64,000 nucleotides of DNA from Pochonia chlamydosporia 170 (GCF_001653235.2 NC_035793.1:3534001-3598000), one strand, 5' to 3'. Positions 1 to 11,155 are shown, counted from the first letter of the stretch. Notes: generated by a model from the letters alone, not told the origin. A program made the numbers and translations.

Positions 1-1274
1 TGGACGAAGCGCCGCTCAAAGATAGCCGCTTCTGGGGAATTCGGGAGTCGCCAGCCTGGATACAGTCGTCCATGGCATCTCGGTGTATGGAACTTCCCGT
101 GCATTAGAATGAACGAATTGCACAAAAAACAAGCATCCTTGCTAGAGCAAATGACGCGAGGAAAAGGAGAGTAGTGCTCTCTTTCACAGTGAAATACGAG
201 CTGCATCTCAGCGTGGATCTTGGCCTCTGAGAGTGTTTTCCGCGTCTGCTTCACGAATTGGTCACTAGCCTGTTGTTCGGTACATTTTAACAGCCGACAG
301 AATTGACCGAAATCCTTTTGCTTTCCTGTAAAAGTGCCTATATTCTTTAAATATGAGTCAAGCGCCAAGGCTTTCTCAACGCTTTGAGTTCGAAAGGCTT
401 CTTCAGGGAGTGAGACCGCAACTGCCTTCATTGATTGAGCCAAAGGGAATTTTTTCGCTGTACGGCACAGAAACCTGGCAGATGAACGGTATCTTGCTAC
501 CTTTCTGATCATGTTCAACATGCTCTTCCTTGAACTTGGGTCCATTTCTCGATTAGATATGGATGCTAGTGATTCTGAGACACCGGCCATTTGAGACAAG
601 TCGTAGACACCCTGAACTACATTGTTTAGTCGTCCTAGTGTCTGATGTTTTGTCCAGGTGTCGAGCAGTCTGACCAGGCCTTTTATCTTTTCGACTAACT
701 GCCACGGGCCTGTGGATAGTGACTGCGAAGCAGTGAGGAGGAGGCATTTCAGGCTCTGGTTTTGCGCCTTCCTTCCAGAGAGTCTCAACCGACAGAGAAT
801 GCGCTTCGAACACATGGACACTATGGCAGCAAAAACGCCATCCTCGGCTGCTAAGTGGTGATACTCTTAGTCCATCGGAAGGCACAACTTTGCCGATTAG
901 AAGTACTTACCAGGTGATGCCGAGGGTAGCAAGGAGAAGATTCTCCCGTAGCCCCGTGTCAGCTCCTGTAGAATCGTACGGCTATCGCCCGATTTAGCCT
1001 CATTAACCGCGATTAGTACTTTTAAAGACCTATTCGCAGAGTCTTCCTGGACGCAAACCGCAGGTATGTTATTAGGATCATCATTGATACTCGAAAGAAA
1101 CGCAAGTGTGCTCGTCAAGGAGCGTTCTTTTTCGAAAGGCAGTGTCCAACGTTCGGATTTACATTCATGTGCTGGGGAGTCATTAGCGTTTGTGGACGGC
1201 TGGGCAGGAACCGAATGTATCAGGTGCAGGAACGCAATGCTCTCGGCACAGGCAATCCTTGTAGCGGATGCCAT
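1..1274 (-). CDS. OTT_1508-like nucleic-acid deaminase domain protein, C-terminus cut by window edge
   Basis: Two exons are visible: 1274-911 (ATG at 1274) and 847-1, joined over a 63-bp intron with a GTAAGT donor; the frame stays open to the window edge (at least 403 codons). The N-terminal ~320 residues form a mostly helical region of a type I know from uncharacterised Fusarium/Metarhizium-like proteins. Near the edge lies a zinc-deaminase signature: H333-A-E335 in the context AKIHAEMQL, then C361-x2-C364 in DACFLC, followed by HGKFHTPRCHGRLYPGWRLP. This arrangement and its surroundings match the fungal OTT_1508-like deaminase family of the AID/APOBEC/tad superfamily, where H and the two Cys bind zinc and Glu is the proton shuttle. 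Substrate and role are unknown for the fungal members; action on nucleic acid is inferred from the superfamily. Both catalytic motifs are intact, so it does not look decayed. Confidence in the gene model is high, in the family call fairly high. Confidence 0.8.
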
Positions 1275-2175
1275 AGCCTTTTGACAGGATGTTTGTGAAG
1301 GTGAGAATTAATCGCGGTGTCTTCAATGACATCTGGTTACTGGGCGTGCATCTGAGGGGATTTACAACATGACAGGCAAAGAAACAAGGCTCGGGTCGCA
1401 CAGCATTCAATGTTGCCTTCTAAAGTTGTTATCCCCCCCTCATTTGGTAGAAACCCATCCACAGGAGATGGCTGGGCGCATGCCTACGGGGAGTGAGTTT
1501 TGATTTGCTAGTAGTACTATTTGATATCTCCTTGCTGCTCGTGAGTTGCACAAGCTCCTGTATATGTTACACCAGATCTTTGTGGGATGTTGTTGGCTTA
1601 ACTCATAGACAAACAGATAGTAGCCCATCGGCATAAATACACTAGGATGTCACTGAGATCAACTACCCAGGGAAGTTCAGTTTAGCAAATGCTGGGCCGT
1701 TTCTAAATCTACTCATGCAGAATGCCCTATGAATTAATCGCGTATGATATGGTAATATGCCAAGTCAAGGGCAGCAAAAGAAAATACACAACGTCAAGAG
1801 CTCAAAATGACCAGGAACAGCACAGGTACAACGTCGGATATGTGCGTGTTTGTGTGTGTATTGTATATTATTAGGAGGATGAGGAGGCGGCAAAAAGTAC
1901 AACCAAAACGTGAAAGTGTCTCCGAAAACAACCCTCCAAAAACCCAAGACTCCAAGAGAGAGAAACATACAACGTTCTGAAGCTTGCCAGCCGCAAGACC
2001 AAAACTGAACTCAAACCACCAGTGTCGGTCTAACCTCTCCATGCCAATAGAGATCTGATCTGACTTGACCTAATAAGAATGCATTTGATGGCGTTGCCTA
2101 CCAAGAAATATGTGAACCCCCCGTCTAGCCGCGCCAAGCCGGCAAATGAGAAATTCCAAAACACAACCAACACAA
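1275..2175. other. Intergenic, upstream of the deaminase gene and downstream of the Rab5 gene
   Basis: No supported gene. It holds the 5' flank of the deaminase gene (1275 onward) and the 3' flank of the Rab5 gene. A short GT-rich stretch lies near 1845-1862. Open frames here are short and show no recognisable protein. Confidence 0.6.
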
Positions 2176-3183
2176 CTAACAACTGCATGGCCCGCTAACG
2201 TTGGTGTTTGCGTTTTCGGGAGCTAGACTGACGCCGGGTCGCTGGCCAGGGCGAGCATGTCGAGGTCCAACCTGGTCTAGAGGGAGCTTCTTGGCAATGG
2301 CAGTGAACAACTCGCGAACATTTTCGGCAGTCTTGGCCGACGTTTCGAAAAACAAGAGACCGGCCTCTCGGGCGTAGGCTTCGGCATCGGCGGTGGGGAT
2401 GGCACGCTTATCGGGTTGTTCGGTCACCAAGTCGAGTTTGTTTCCGGCGAGGGCAATAATGATGTTATCGTTGGCCTGACGTTGAAGTTCCTTGACCCAG
2501 GCTTTGGCCTTGTCCAGTGACGACTGTAGGACAAAACTGTTAGTGTTCTAGCGCCCCAAAAAGTTGTGCGAAATACAAGGTCGCCAAAAAAAAACAACCA
2601 GATAATTCGCAACAAGGTAAATAGACGTACGGATTGTGTAATATCGTAGACGACAACGGCGCAGTTTGCATTGCGATAGTACATGGGAGCCAGGGACTTG
2701 TAGCGCTCTTGGCCGGCGGTATCCCAGATTTCGAACTTGACTGTGGTGTTCTCATCGAGAGAGATGGTCTGTGTCAGGAAAGCGGCGCCGATGGTAGATT
2801 CTCTGAAGGAGTCGAATTGATCCTGGAGATTTGGTAAGCCATGTGGACTGGAAATGTGGGCAAATTTCTAGCAACATGTTGCGAGCAGGAGAGAGGCTCG
2901 GCACATACCTTGACAAATCGCAAGACTATTGAGCTCTATAGAATACATGTTAGCGACCACCAGCATCAAAGCTACATAGCATGTTTCGCATCGGTATTCA
3001 CCTTTCCGACGGCGGATTCACCTGAAGTCGTGATGTTAGCACGGGCGACCTTTCAATGGGTTGCAGGCAGGGGGCCTGAGGGTGAGGCGGCAGCGCCGGC
3101 TTCGTACCAAGAAGAACAAGCTTGAACTGGGCGAAGCGGTTGTTCATACCGCGGGCGCCACCGGCAGGGCCTCGAGATGCCAT
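2176..3183 (-). CDS. VPS21: Rab5-family small GTPase (Vps21/Ypt5 type)
   Basis: Early-endosome Rab GTPase controlling endocytic vesicle fusion and vacuolar sorting. Five exons on the minus strand: 3183-3108, 3021-3002, 2935-2909, 2822-2631 and 2523-2176; joined length 663 nt, 220 residues, normal for the family. Visible motifs in order: P-loop GESAVGKSS (26-34), effector segment [20 protein letters not shown] and ETSAK. The C-terminus is CSC, a CxC double-geranylgeranylation signal that would anchor it in endosomal membrane. The Rab5-type switch region and the sequence [16 protein letters not shown] separate it from Rab7, Rab1 and Ras. The P-loop is unusually spread over three exons by a 20-nt and a 27-nt micro-exon; both are needed to restore the motif, which strongly supports the model. 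Start ATG at 3183 is followed by an N-terminus typical of fungal Rab5. The gene is head-to-head with SAC1, 1.7 kb away. Confidence 0.95.
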
Positions 3184-4868
3184 GGTTGTGGTGACTTGGA
3201 AGGGTTGGCGATGTTGGTAGAGACGAGGTGGCGGCACTGAAGGATGTTGCGAAGATTCGACGCTTCAGCAACAGACAGATAGTGTTGAGTAGGTGATGTG
3301 ATGTGATGTGATGTGTCCCAACGTTCGAACCGAAGGAAAGCAGTGGCGGGATCGGAATACGCGCAGGGTCGAAGCAGCAGAGGACCGGCACGGATGATTG
3401 CAGGACGGGAAAAAGCAAAGCCGCGGCCAAGGTTGTCGAAATGAAGAGTGGTGAGTGGTGGTGGATGGGATGATGATGGTGGTGGTGGACTGGTGGTACG
3501 GAGCAGGTGGATTGCGGTCTGGTCTAGTCTGGTTTGGTTGAAGTGACTGGGTTGGCTGGCAAATTGTCTAGTCCGGTCTGATCTGGTTGTCTGGTTGTAT
3601 GTGTACGTATGAGGCACACGTCAGGCTCCAGGCCGAGAGGCGGGAGGCGGCAACTGCTCCAATGTCCACAACTTGGCAGTCAATGTCTTCAAGGCGAAGA
3701 CGGTGACTGGCCACGACTGTGGTCAGCTGGGGCATTTTTTGGCAGCACTGAGTGCAGTTGACCAAAATGGTGCAGCCAGGCATCCGCAGTGGACGGCGGG
3801 TGCCGGAAGCAGACCCGGTTTATTTGGTGCACTCAACAAGTTACCCTGTAGCTTTGCGATGACATAAAGGTCCGGATGGATTATGTCATCGCTTTGGCAG
3901 CCGACAACACAGTGGCTGGGAGGCGAGCTGTAAACGCCATCCTCACAGATTGTGGCATGTGAACGGGTTCATACTGGGCGAAAGCTCCTAAGTTCTTAAG
4001 AAACGGAAGAAAACAGAGCACAAGGATCAACCGCAGAGACGTCAAAACTCAGCCATGCCATGCATACGTAGCTGGAGGCTCTATCCCGTCTGGTGCCACC
4101 ATAGACTGCCCCTCGCTGGCCCATGTGCTCCTTGCTAGGCCTGTGCTTACCCGCCGAGGTACTTGAGTAGACAGAAAGCCTCAACACTAACTTGTATGCT
4201 AATTCGACACCCAGCACGGAGCGTCTACTGCATTTTCGTGTAATTATAATATCCTGTGAGTTATACGGGCAACATTTGATGCCGCAAGTGTCCTCAGTTC
4301 TTGTTATTGCCCTCGCTGTGAACATTGCTCCAGTTTATTCCAGTCCCGCCAAGCTCAATCTTGTCTTGGAACTGGTGCAATTTAATGAGGAACCAAGTGA
4401 CCCGTTGGCCAGTCTCCAGTTCCCATGTCCGCTCTAAATTCCCGAGCCACAGGCATGTGGCAGCCACTGAACCAACATGCCATCCCCTGTTTTGTCCGAT
4501 GCTCGGCCCATGTCAGTCGATGTCCCTTCTAAGGGAGTGTCTGGTGTCAAGGTTCTTTGGTGCCTGAGCCCCTCGAAATGAAACAATGCGATAGTTCCCC
4601 AACTGGTCTGGTGCCACATGCACATTTACCAGCAACCAGCACATGTGTCTGGTAGCTTCGTCTTCGCGACGTGTTGACATCAACTTGACCCTCAACTTCC
4701 AAAGTTGGCCACGTTCCTTAACACACCACCGCCACCGGCGCAATAATCTTTCACGGCCGGCGACGTTCTTTGTGCCGTCAAGCCTGGCTGCTCCCAACTG
4801 TTTAACGTCTGTCCTATCCGTTCCCTGACCGTCTCCTGTGGCGACAGAGCTACACGCCCAAGCTTGCC
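3184..4868. promoter_or_regulatory. Divergent intergenic region between Rab5 and SAC1
   Basis: Long divergent promoter region. On the minus strand 3184-3620 reads as a pyrimidine/CA-rich leader typical of fungal 5' UTRs and includes a GTGAT repeat; open frames that run through it (for example 3617-3144) look like leader artefacts. The rest, up to the SAC1 start at 4869, contains no supported gene. A CCGCCACCGG-containing GC patch lies about 140 bp before SAC1. Confidence 0.55.
3293..3315. repeat. GTGAT pentanucleotide repeat, about 4.5 copies
   Basis: Tandem GTGAT units in the Rab5 5' flank, read directly from the sequence. On the Rab5 coding strand this is ATCAC repeated, within the probable leader or proximal promoter. 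Confidence 0.85.
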
Positions 4869-7126
4869 ATGCCCATTCCGACGCCAAAGTTCCCCTTCCG
4901 GGACATCAACTTTTGGGTCACCAACGACGCCTATACATTCACCTCGCCGTCAGAACCGTCTGCTCCTGCACTGGTCATTGACCGTCCCACGGGCGATATT
5001 CGCTTGAGCGACGTCGACCCACGAGCCGCTAAACGTGCAAACCGAGTGTCCAGCATCGCCGGTATTCTCGGCATCATCCAGTTGAGACTTGGTATGATAT
5101 CCCGCCACGCTTCTGTCTCCTCTGCTCAATTACAATTAGAGCTGCTTTCCACTGACCAAAGTATCACACAGACAAATATGTCATCATTATCAACAAAGCC
5201 CAACCCGTGGGCCGGTTGAAGGGCCAGATGGTGTTCAAGGTTGTCGCCGCCGAGATCCTCCCTATGCGCGAACGCCAGATCCACGATCCAGATGAGGATA
5301 CATTCATACGCCTTTTGAACACTTTTCTCCAGCGAGGGCCCATGTACTTTGCCTACTCAATCGACTTGACCAATTCGTTTCAACGCCAGTCGCAGGCCGA
5401 TACCTCTCTCCCCCTGTGGATGCGAACAGACGATCGCTTCTTCTTCAACAAGCACCTCCAGTCCGACTTGATAGAGTTCCGCAATCGAGGTTCCAGAAGC
5501 CAGCCCGGAAAGCAGCCTCACGTAGATCCATACATCCTCCCATGTATTTTCGGCATGCTCGAGATCAAACCCACCAGGTTTAAAAGCACACCTCTAACAA
5601 TGATTATCATATCTCGCCGGTCAAGATATCGTGGAGGAACGAGGTACTTCACCAGAGGCCTCGATGAAGAGGGCCATGCCGCCAACTACAACGAGACCGA
5701 GCAAGTCATTATTCTCAACGACAGCAGCCTGGGCCTGGGAGGCTACTCCCGCAGCAGTGACATGCAGAGCGGCAAGCTCGGCAGCGAACCTGGCCAGGAA
5801 ATGCAAATCATGTCATACGTCCAGACGCGTGGCAGTGTCCCAACCTACTGGTCCGAGATTAACAGTCTAAAGTACACGCCAAAGATCCAAGTCCGCAGCA
5901 CGGAATCGGCCCTTGCCGCGTCGCAGAAACATTTTGACGAGCAGATCCGCATCTACGGCGACAACTACCTCATTAACCTCGTCAACTCGAAGGGAAGAGA
6001 ATGTAGAGTCAAAGAATCATACGAGCAAATGTACCGCTCGCTTGCGTCGTCCCCCAAGGAGCGTCGGGAAGCTGATCGACTGACGGCCGAAAAGTTCACC
6101 ACCATCCAGCCCGGGTCGAGGAACCAGGAATTCGACCGCCTGCACTACGTCTACTTTGACTACCACACAGAGACAAAGGGGATGAAGATGCACAAGGCGT
6201 ACGCCATCACAGAGAAGCTGCACGAAGAGCTGACCGCCCAGTCCTACTTCCGTGGAGTCGACACGCCCGCCAGCACCGACGGCAAGATTGACGCCAGAAG
6301 CCTGCAGACCAGCGTAATGCGCACCAACTGCATGGACTGTCTGGACCGAACCAACGTTGTCCAGAGCATCTTTGCTCGGTACACCCTGAACCGCATCTTC
6401 GAGGACCTGGGCCTCATACCCCGTGGCACTCAGTTCCGTGACCAAGACCCAGCCTTTGAGTTCCTCTTCCGCAACATCTGGGCAGACAACGCCGACGTAG
6501 TCTCCACCGCGTACTCTGGCACCGGCGCCATGAAAACAGACGTCACTCGCACGGGCAAGCGCACCAAGCTGGGTGCTCTGCAGGACGGCCGCATCGGCAT
6601 CACCAGATACTTCCTCAACAACTTCCGCGACGGGCCGCGTCAAGATTCGTTCGATCTATTCCTTGGCGCATACGACCCAAGCGTCACCAACGTCGGCACC
6701 AGCCTCATCTTTGTCGACAGAAGACCCATCCTCATCCAGTCCATCCCCTACCTCCTCGCCTTTAGTCTCTTCATCGTCCTAATCGGCGTATTCACCAAGA
6801 CCGCACCCGACGCTAAAGTCCTGCCCATGAGACTCTTCATCCTCTTCTGGAGTGCCATTGCGGCGTGGTGTTTTCACTTTGTCTGGACGCACGGAATGCT
6901 CTACGTACGTATTCCCACCTCCTTCTCCTCTAGCAATCATCACTAATGAGAACAGGTCAACTGGCCGCGTTTGAACCCACGACCCTTCGCCGTGGACGGC
7001 TACACCGAACACTACGGCAAGGCACGCAAAGATGCTGTCATTGGATCATTTGTCGCCCGTCACGAGAGGGGTCTCAGCACAGCGAGATATCTTAATGCGG
7101 AGGAGGGCAAGAAGAGGATTGAATAG
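4869..7126 (+). CDS. SAC1: SAC1 phosphoinositide phosphatase
   Basis: ER/Golgi membrane phosphatase that hydrolyses PI4P (and other monophosphorylated phosphoinositides). Three exons: 4869-5091, 5172-6904 and 6956-7126, joined length 2127 nt, 708 residues, close to the usual fungal size. The catalytic CX5R(T/S) loop is CMDCLDRT with Cys461 and Arg467. Two hydrophobic segments near the C-terminus (about 593-615 and 627-648) fit the paired SAC1 membrane anchor. The second intron (6905-6954) has a GTACGT donor; ignoring it would give a false stop just after the second membrane segment, whereas splicing yields YVNWPRLNPRPF and a soluble tail ending KKRIE. The first intron restores QLRLDKYVIIIN. 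Convergent with the next gene. Confidence 0.95.
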
Positions 7127-7435
7127 AATAGACGTTGTGTATGTAATAAATAGTGGCTTGGGCTGTTTCTTTGTCCAAATATTTCATTTGTGGCCTAGGA
7201 ATTTAATGCAATTAGATGGACTCTAATTTCAACATGTGGGCCTATCACAGTGAATTATAATAAAGGAAGGTAGATATTTATCCAATGACGCTCGCTTCCA
7301 TGTCCATGCTCACGCATGCTATGCAACAATACTTTACAACATAGATGAAGCAGGGTATCAAATTAAACCTCATGGTCAAAACAAAAAAGAAAAGAAATGC
7401 ATATCAATGCTTGCTCAAACTCCTGTGATCAAGCG
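7127..7435. other. Convergent intergenic spacer
   Basis: About 0.3 kb between two convergent stops. It carries 3' flanks of both genes, including A-rich stretches near 7376-7398; nothing else seen. Confidence 0.6.
7145..7150 (+). terminator. Probable polyadenylation signal of SAC1
   Basis: A consensus AATAAA lies 19 nt after the SAC1 stop codon. Fungal poly(A) signals are loose, so this is a likely rather than proven site. Confidence 0.45.
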
Positions 7436-10400
7436 CTACAGCCAAAGCAGCCATCGTACCCCACGCCACATTCCTTTACCGATACCCAGAAAGACTCGGA
7501 GTATCATCACCATAAACCACACGTACCACATGAATCCAACGAGGAGCCACTCCACCGTCAACCAGAGCGCTCGTCGGACCCATCGCAGGCGACGTCGTCT
7601 TCTGCGTAGCATCTTTTCGATAATATCGACCACGACTTTGACTTTGAGTGGTTGGCCGAGAGCCAGGTCGCGATTCGTCTCGTCCGCCAAATCAGCTGCC
7701 TTGCGGCTGCGTTCAGAAAGATCATCAGCGATGCGGGACCGGACATCCCCTATGCGGTTTTGCAGTTGCGGGCTCGTTCGGTATGTGAAATGATCTGCTG
7801 ATGCTTGCCATCTTCGGCCAGATGCTTGAATGGCCGTGCTGAGCGACTGCCCGGCCAGGGCGTAGAGTTCGTAGTATTGGACCCCGCGGTCTTGCTGGGC
7901 TGTTTCGGGGCAAAATTTTGCAATGTCGGACCAACTTATATTGGCGCAGCTCTTGCCTGGTGCGTGGCCAGTCACCGCTAAGCTGTCCGCACGGAAAGGT
8001 TTGTGTGCTTCTTGGGCTCGGCGGTTAATCTCCATTGCCTTGACGCCTGTGCTGAGAACCAAGGCACGCATGCGTGCGATTTCACGCCGAGTGAGTCGCG
8101 TTTGCTCGGTGGGTGTTTCCTTGTCCGCAATCGACCAGTGTCTGCTCTTAAAGGATCGGCCATCGTCTTCTAATCGGGATGATCCAAGCATGGAATTCAG
8201 CCGCTTGTCTGCATCTCTAACACCATCAGGAACACTGCCGTGCCGCGACTCTGATTCTGATACATCGGAATCACCCCTCTTGCCGTGTCGGCCGCCGGCG
8301 GATGCAGAGGACGACGCACTGCGGGGATCGAACTGGGGAGGACGGAGCAGATCAGTTCGAGATTGTTGTCGACTTTGATTCGCTGAACCCGGCGAGCCCA
8401 AGTCAACTTTGCTATTGCTGGCGCTGTGTGTGTGATTGAGGTCCGGGGCATGCTGGAACTGAGGCATAGAATCCAGAAAATGCTTCGGCTGACCCTGATT
8501 GCCATCTATGGCCCGCTTGGATGGCTTTCGTGACACGTTTGTGGACGATCTAGATCGTCCGCGAGTCTTCTCACTCTCCGACTCATCTGTGGTCTCCGTG
8601 TCAGGAGGGGATTCGCTCGATCCGTCCCTCTTCCACAACATGTCGCCGAGTTTCGACACACCACCGCGAATGACATTGTCGATTCGCGGACCCTTAAACA
8701 TGCCACGAAGTCCAGGGCCTTGCTCATCAGCGCGAAGCCGAGTGCTTCCAGACCGACGATGGGTTTTAGACGGATCGAGGAGTAGCGACTCCGGCACTGG
8801 CGTCTTAACAGGGCTGGATTGTCGCCTATCTGGCACATTCACTTTTTCTACGGGTGAATTAGGCTCCGGAGCAGACACTCGACGACTGTCGTCTTGCTCT
8901 GTCCCTGGATCATTCGTTTTGTTGTCACGAATGATCTGTTTGATCTTGGAAATGGGGTTCCTTGTAGGCGAACCAGATCGACTCCACGCTGGAGAAAGAT
9001 TAGCGGCAATAGCTGGTTCGGTGTTTCCTCGAGCTGGCTTAAGCTCAGGGGAGGTTGGCAGCGAGGAGTCCCTGTCATAGGAAAACTTCCGAGGTCGATC
9101 AGCAACATCAAGGCTCTGTCGTCCTGGCACATATCGGGGTGGAGAGCCAAGATACATCTTATTATCCGCGGCAGGCTTTCGATCCGAGTCGCTGGTGTCG
9201 ACCAATGAGCCATTTCTGCTGTGGAAGCGACTGGGCGGTTGTGATAATGTCTTATTTTCTGGTGTCTTCACTCCAGCGGGGGATCCAATTGGTTCCTGAT
9301 CAGAAAATGCATCCGATAACTCTCGGTCCCGGGCATCTTTGGCAACCATCTCAAGCATCTGCCTCTCTAAGAGGTCCTTGGTCATGTTGGTGCTGGCACT
9401 GCCGCCATTCTTCCCCTGGCGAGAGGGCCTCTTTGAATCCTTGTGATCATTTTCGCTGCCAGATATATCCGATGTAGAATCCTTTCTATGCCAGACTAGG
9501 TCGTGGTGAATGTTGTGTGCCTGGCCACCATGGCGATGTGGAAACGCCCTGATATTGTGTAACGTTTGCTTTGCTCGGTCTTTTGCACTGCTATGAGATA
9601 AATCAGTGTCAACTTTGGAGATGCCTGAGATTGGCGGGTCCATAGTGCTGTCATCCTGCATTGAGAAAGGTGGCATAACCTCGAAGGGAGAAACACCCGA
9701 TTCGTTAGACATGGGCCGTGTCAGATTTGTAGTCGTAGGGAATATTTTGCGCCAGTTGCGGTCCTCAATGAGTTCCTTGTGACGCTCCTGTTCTAGCCAG
9801 TATGCATCAGCCACTATATCACACGGTTCAATGAACCAGTCTACCCGTGGCCGCCTCACGCGAGCTGCGGCTCTCGAGCTACTGTCCGGGGAGATTTGGT
9901 TGGTCGCCTCGTCTGCTCCAGGGAACGCAGGCATGAATGATCCGTCTTCGTCAGGATGTGTTGCAAATGATGTCGCTCGTTCAACCACCTTGTCAACCCA
10001 TGGTTTGACGCCCTCCACGTCCGCAAAGCCCTGCCTTTCTCCATCAATGACTTTTCGCTCACGGGCCCGTACCTTGCGGTTTCGAATGTATTGTAGCGGA
10101 TTATAATGCCGCCCTAGGGGAACATTGTCCCCGGGAGCAAACCTAAATGGCTTATTGCCGATCGGGGATCCTGGAGGACTTGTGGCCAAAGACGCGGCAG
10201 ACTTGAGGGGCGGCAAAACCTCAAGAAGCCTTCTGTACTGCGCCATAAGTTCTAAATGTTCCTTGGCTTTTTGCGCCCTGGCCAAAGTCGAAGCCGAGAA
10301 GTGATATCGGTAATGTGTGTCATGTCCACTGCCTTCAAAGCTTGACTCAAACTTCCCAGACGATAACCGCGGAGACTGAGCCTGTTGAAACATGGGACTG

Positions 10401-11155
10401 TTGTTATAGGAAGATTTTCGTTGCTGCTGGAAATGTTGTCGAAGGTTACTCCCAGAGCTTCCATCCGGTAACGGCCCCAGTCGAGGAGGCGTATTGCGTG
10501 AGACAGTTCGTCGGGAAGCGATGCGTCGAGATTCGCTAAGGTTCAGTGCCATCTGCACAATCTGTGTCGAATCAACATCACCAGCACTTTCTACAGAAGC
10601 CCGAGGCGGCGGCGAAGGCTCTTCAGAATCTTTGTTGAGGACATCCTTTTGAGCAGACCCGTCACTGCGGTTCCCAATACTTTGAGGTGACAAGCTGCTC
10701 TTATCTCGCAAACTCCGTCCAGAACTTTCATTCGGTTTCAGCGACTGCCTGTTATTCGATCGCAAAGATTGCGGTGTACGCGGAGACTGCGACGCCTTGC
10801 CATTCAGCTGTAAACTGTCCCGGACAGACCCTCGACTAGCATGTCGTCTGTCGCCCGATATGGAGTCGTGTACCAAGAATCCTCCCCCGGATTTGTATTT
10901 CGCTTTTCGTCGTGTACTTCCCCCTCTTTGAATGCCATCCTGCCCATTCTGTTCTGCCTGTCCGAGACCAGCGCCAAGGTGCTGGCTGCCGCCAGTGTAC
11001 GTGGGCAGCTGACTCGCTGCGATGCCCTCGCGCCGACCACCACTGCGACTTGATTCTCCCGTCTCGTAGCTATTCCTAGCCCGACCATCTGGTGTCAAAA
11101 GGCCGCTTCTGGAGTCGACGTGGCCCGGCGGTCTAGTTGCATCGTGGTCCGCCAT
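7436..11155 (-). CDS. Large uncharacterised serine-rich protein with C-terminal membrane anchor
   Basis: One uninterrupted reading frame of 1239 codons from the ATG at 11155; the frame extends 18 nt upstream only to a GTG, so ATG is preferred. I do not recognise a named family. The N-terminal ~290 residues and a middle section (about 560-960) are low-complexity, rich in Ser, Pro, Arg and Asp, and probably disordered. Two blocks look folded: about 290-480, including RNRKVRARERKVIDGERQGF and a tryptophan-rich DWFIEPCDIVADAYWLEQER segment, and about 1030-1200, with helical Arg/Glu-rich sequence. The last ~45 residues contain closely spaced hydrophobic stretches after a run of arginines, suggesting a tail-anchored or hairpin membrane protein with the bulk in the cytosol. 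The order (disordered, folded, disordered, helical, membrane) suggests a scaffold or tether, which is inference only. Head-to-tail with mitochondrial IleRS upstream. Confidence 0.85.
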   Translation of the reverse strand: MADHDATRPPGHVDSRSGLLTPDGRARNSYETGESSRSGGRREGIAASQLPTYTGGSQHLGAGLGQAEQNGQDGIQRGGSTRRKAKYKSGGGFLVHDSISGDRRHASRGSVRDSLQLNGKASQSPRTPQSLRSNNRQSLKPNESSGRSLRDKSSLSPQSIGNRSDGSAQKDVLNKDSEEPSPPPRASVESAGDVDSTQIVQMALNLSESRRIASRRTVSRNTPPRLGPLPDGSSGSNLRQHFQQQRKSSYNNSPMFQQAQSPRLSSGKFESSFEGSGHDTHYRYHFSASTLARAQKAKEHLELMAQYRRLLEVLPPLKSAASLATSPPGSPIGNKPFRFAPGDNVPLGRHYNPLQYIRNRKVRARERKVIDGERQGFADVEGVKPWVDKVVERATSFATHPDEDGSFMPAFPGADEATNQISPDSSSRAAARVRRPRVDWFIEPCDIVADAYWLEQERHKELIEDRNWRKIFPTTTNLTRPMSNESGVSPFEVMPPFSMQDDSTMDPPISGISKVDTDLSHSSAKDRAKQTLHNIRAFPHRHGGQAHNIHHDLVWHRKDSTSDISGSENDHKDSKRPSRQGKNGGSASTNMTKDLLERQMLEMVAKDARDRELSDAFSDQEPIGSPAGVKTPENKTLSQPPSRFHSRNGSLVDTSDSDRKPAADNKMYLGSPPRYVPGRQSLDVADRPRKFSYDRDSSLPTSPELKPARGNTEPAIAANLSPAWSRSGSPTRNPISKIKQIIRDNKTNDPGTEQDDSRRVSAPEPNSPVEKVNVPDRRQSSPVKTPVPESLLLDPSKTHRRSGSTRLRADEQGPGLRGMFKGPRIDNVIRGGVSKLGDMLWKRDGSSESPPDTETTDESESEKTRGRSRSSTNVSRKPSKRAIDGNQGQPKHFLDSMPQFQHAPDLNHTHSASNSKVDLGSPGSANQSRQQSRTDLLRPPQFDPRSASSSASAGGRHGKRGDSDVSESESRHGSVPDGVRDADKRLNSMLGSSRLEDDGRSFKSRHWSIADKETPTEQTRLTRREIARMRALVLSTGVKAMEINRRAQEAHKPFRADSLAVTGHAPGKSCANISWSDIAKFCPETAQQDRGVQYYELYALAGQSLSTAIQASGRRWQASADHFTYRTSPQLQNRIGDVRSRIADDLSERSRKAADLADETNRDLALGQPLKVKVVVDIIEKMLRRRRRRLRWVRRALWLTVEWLLVGFMWYVWFMVMILRVFLGIGKGMWRGVRWLLWL

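Noticed and set aside
3144..3617. 157-codon minus-strand frame upstream of Rab5
   Set aside because: It lies in the CT/CA-rich leader of Rab5 and overlaps the real first exon in another frame.
6017..6643. 208-codon minus-strand frame inside SAC1
   Set aside because: Antisense shadow of the SAC1 catalytic exon; no independent evidence.
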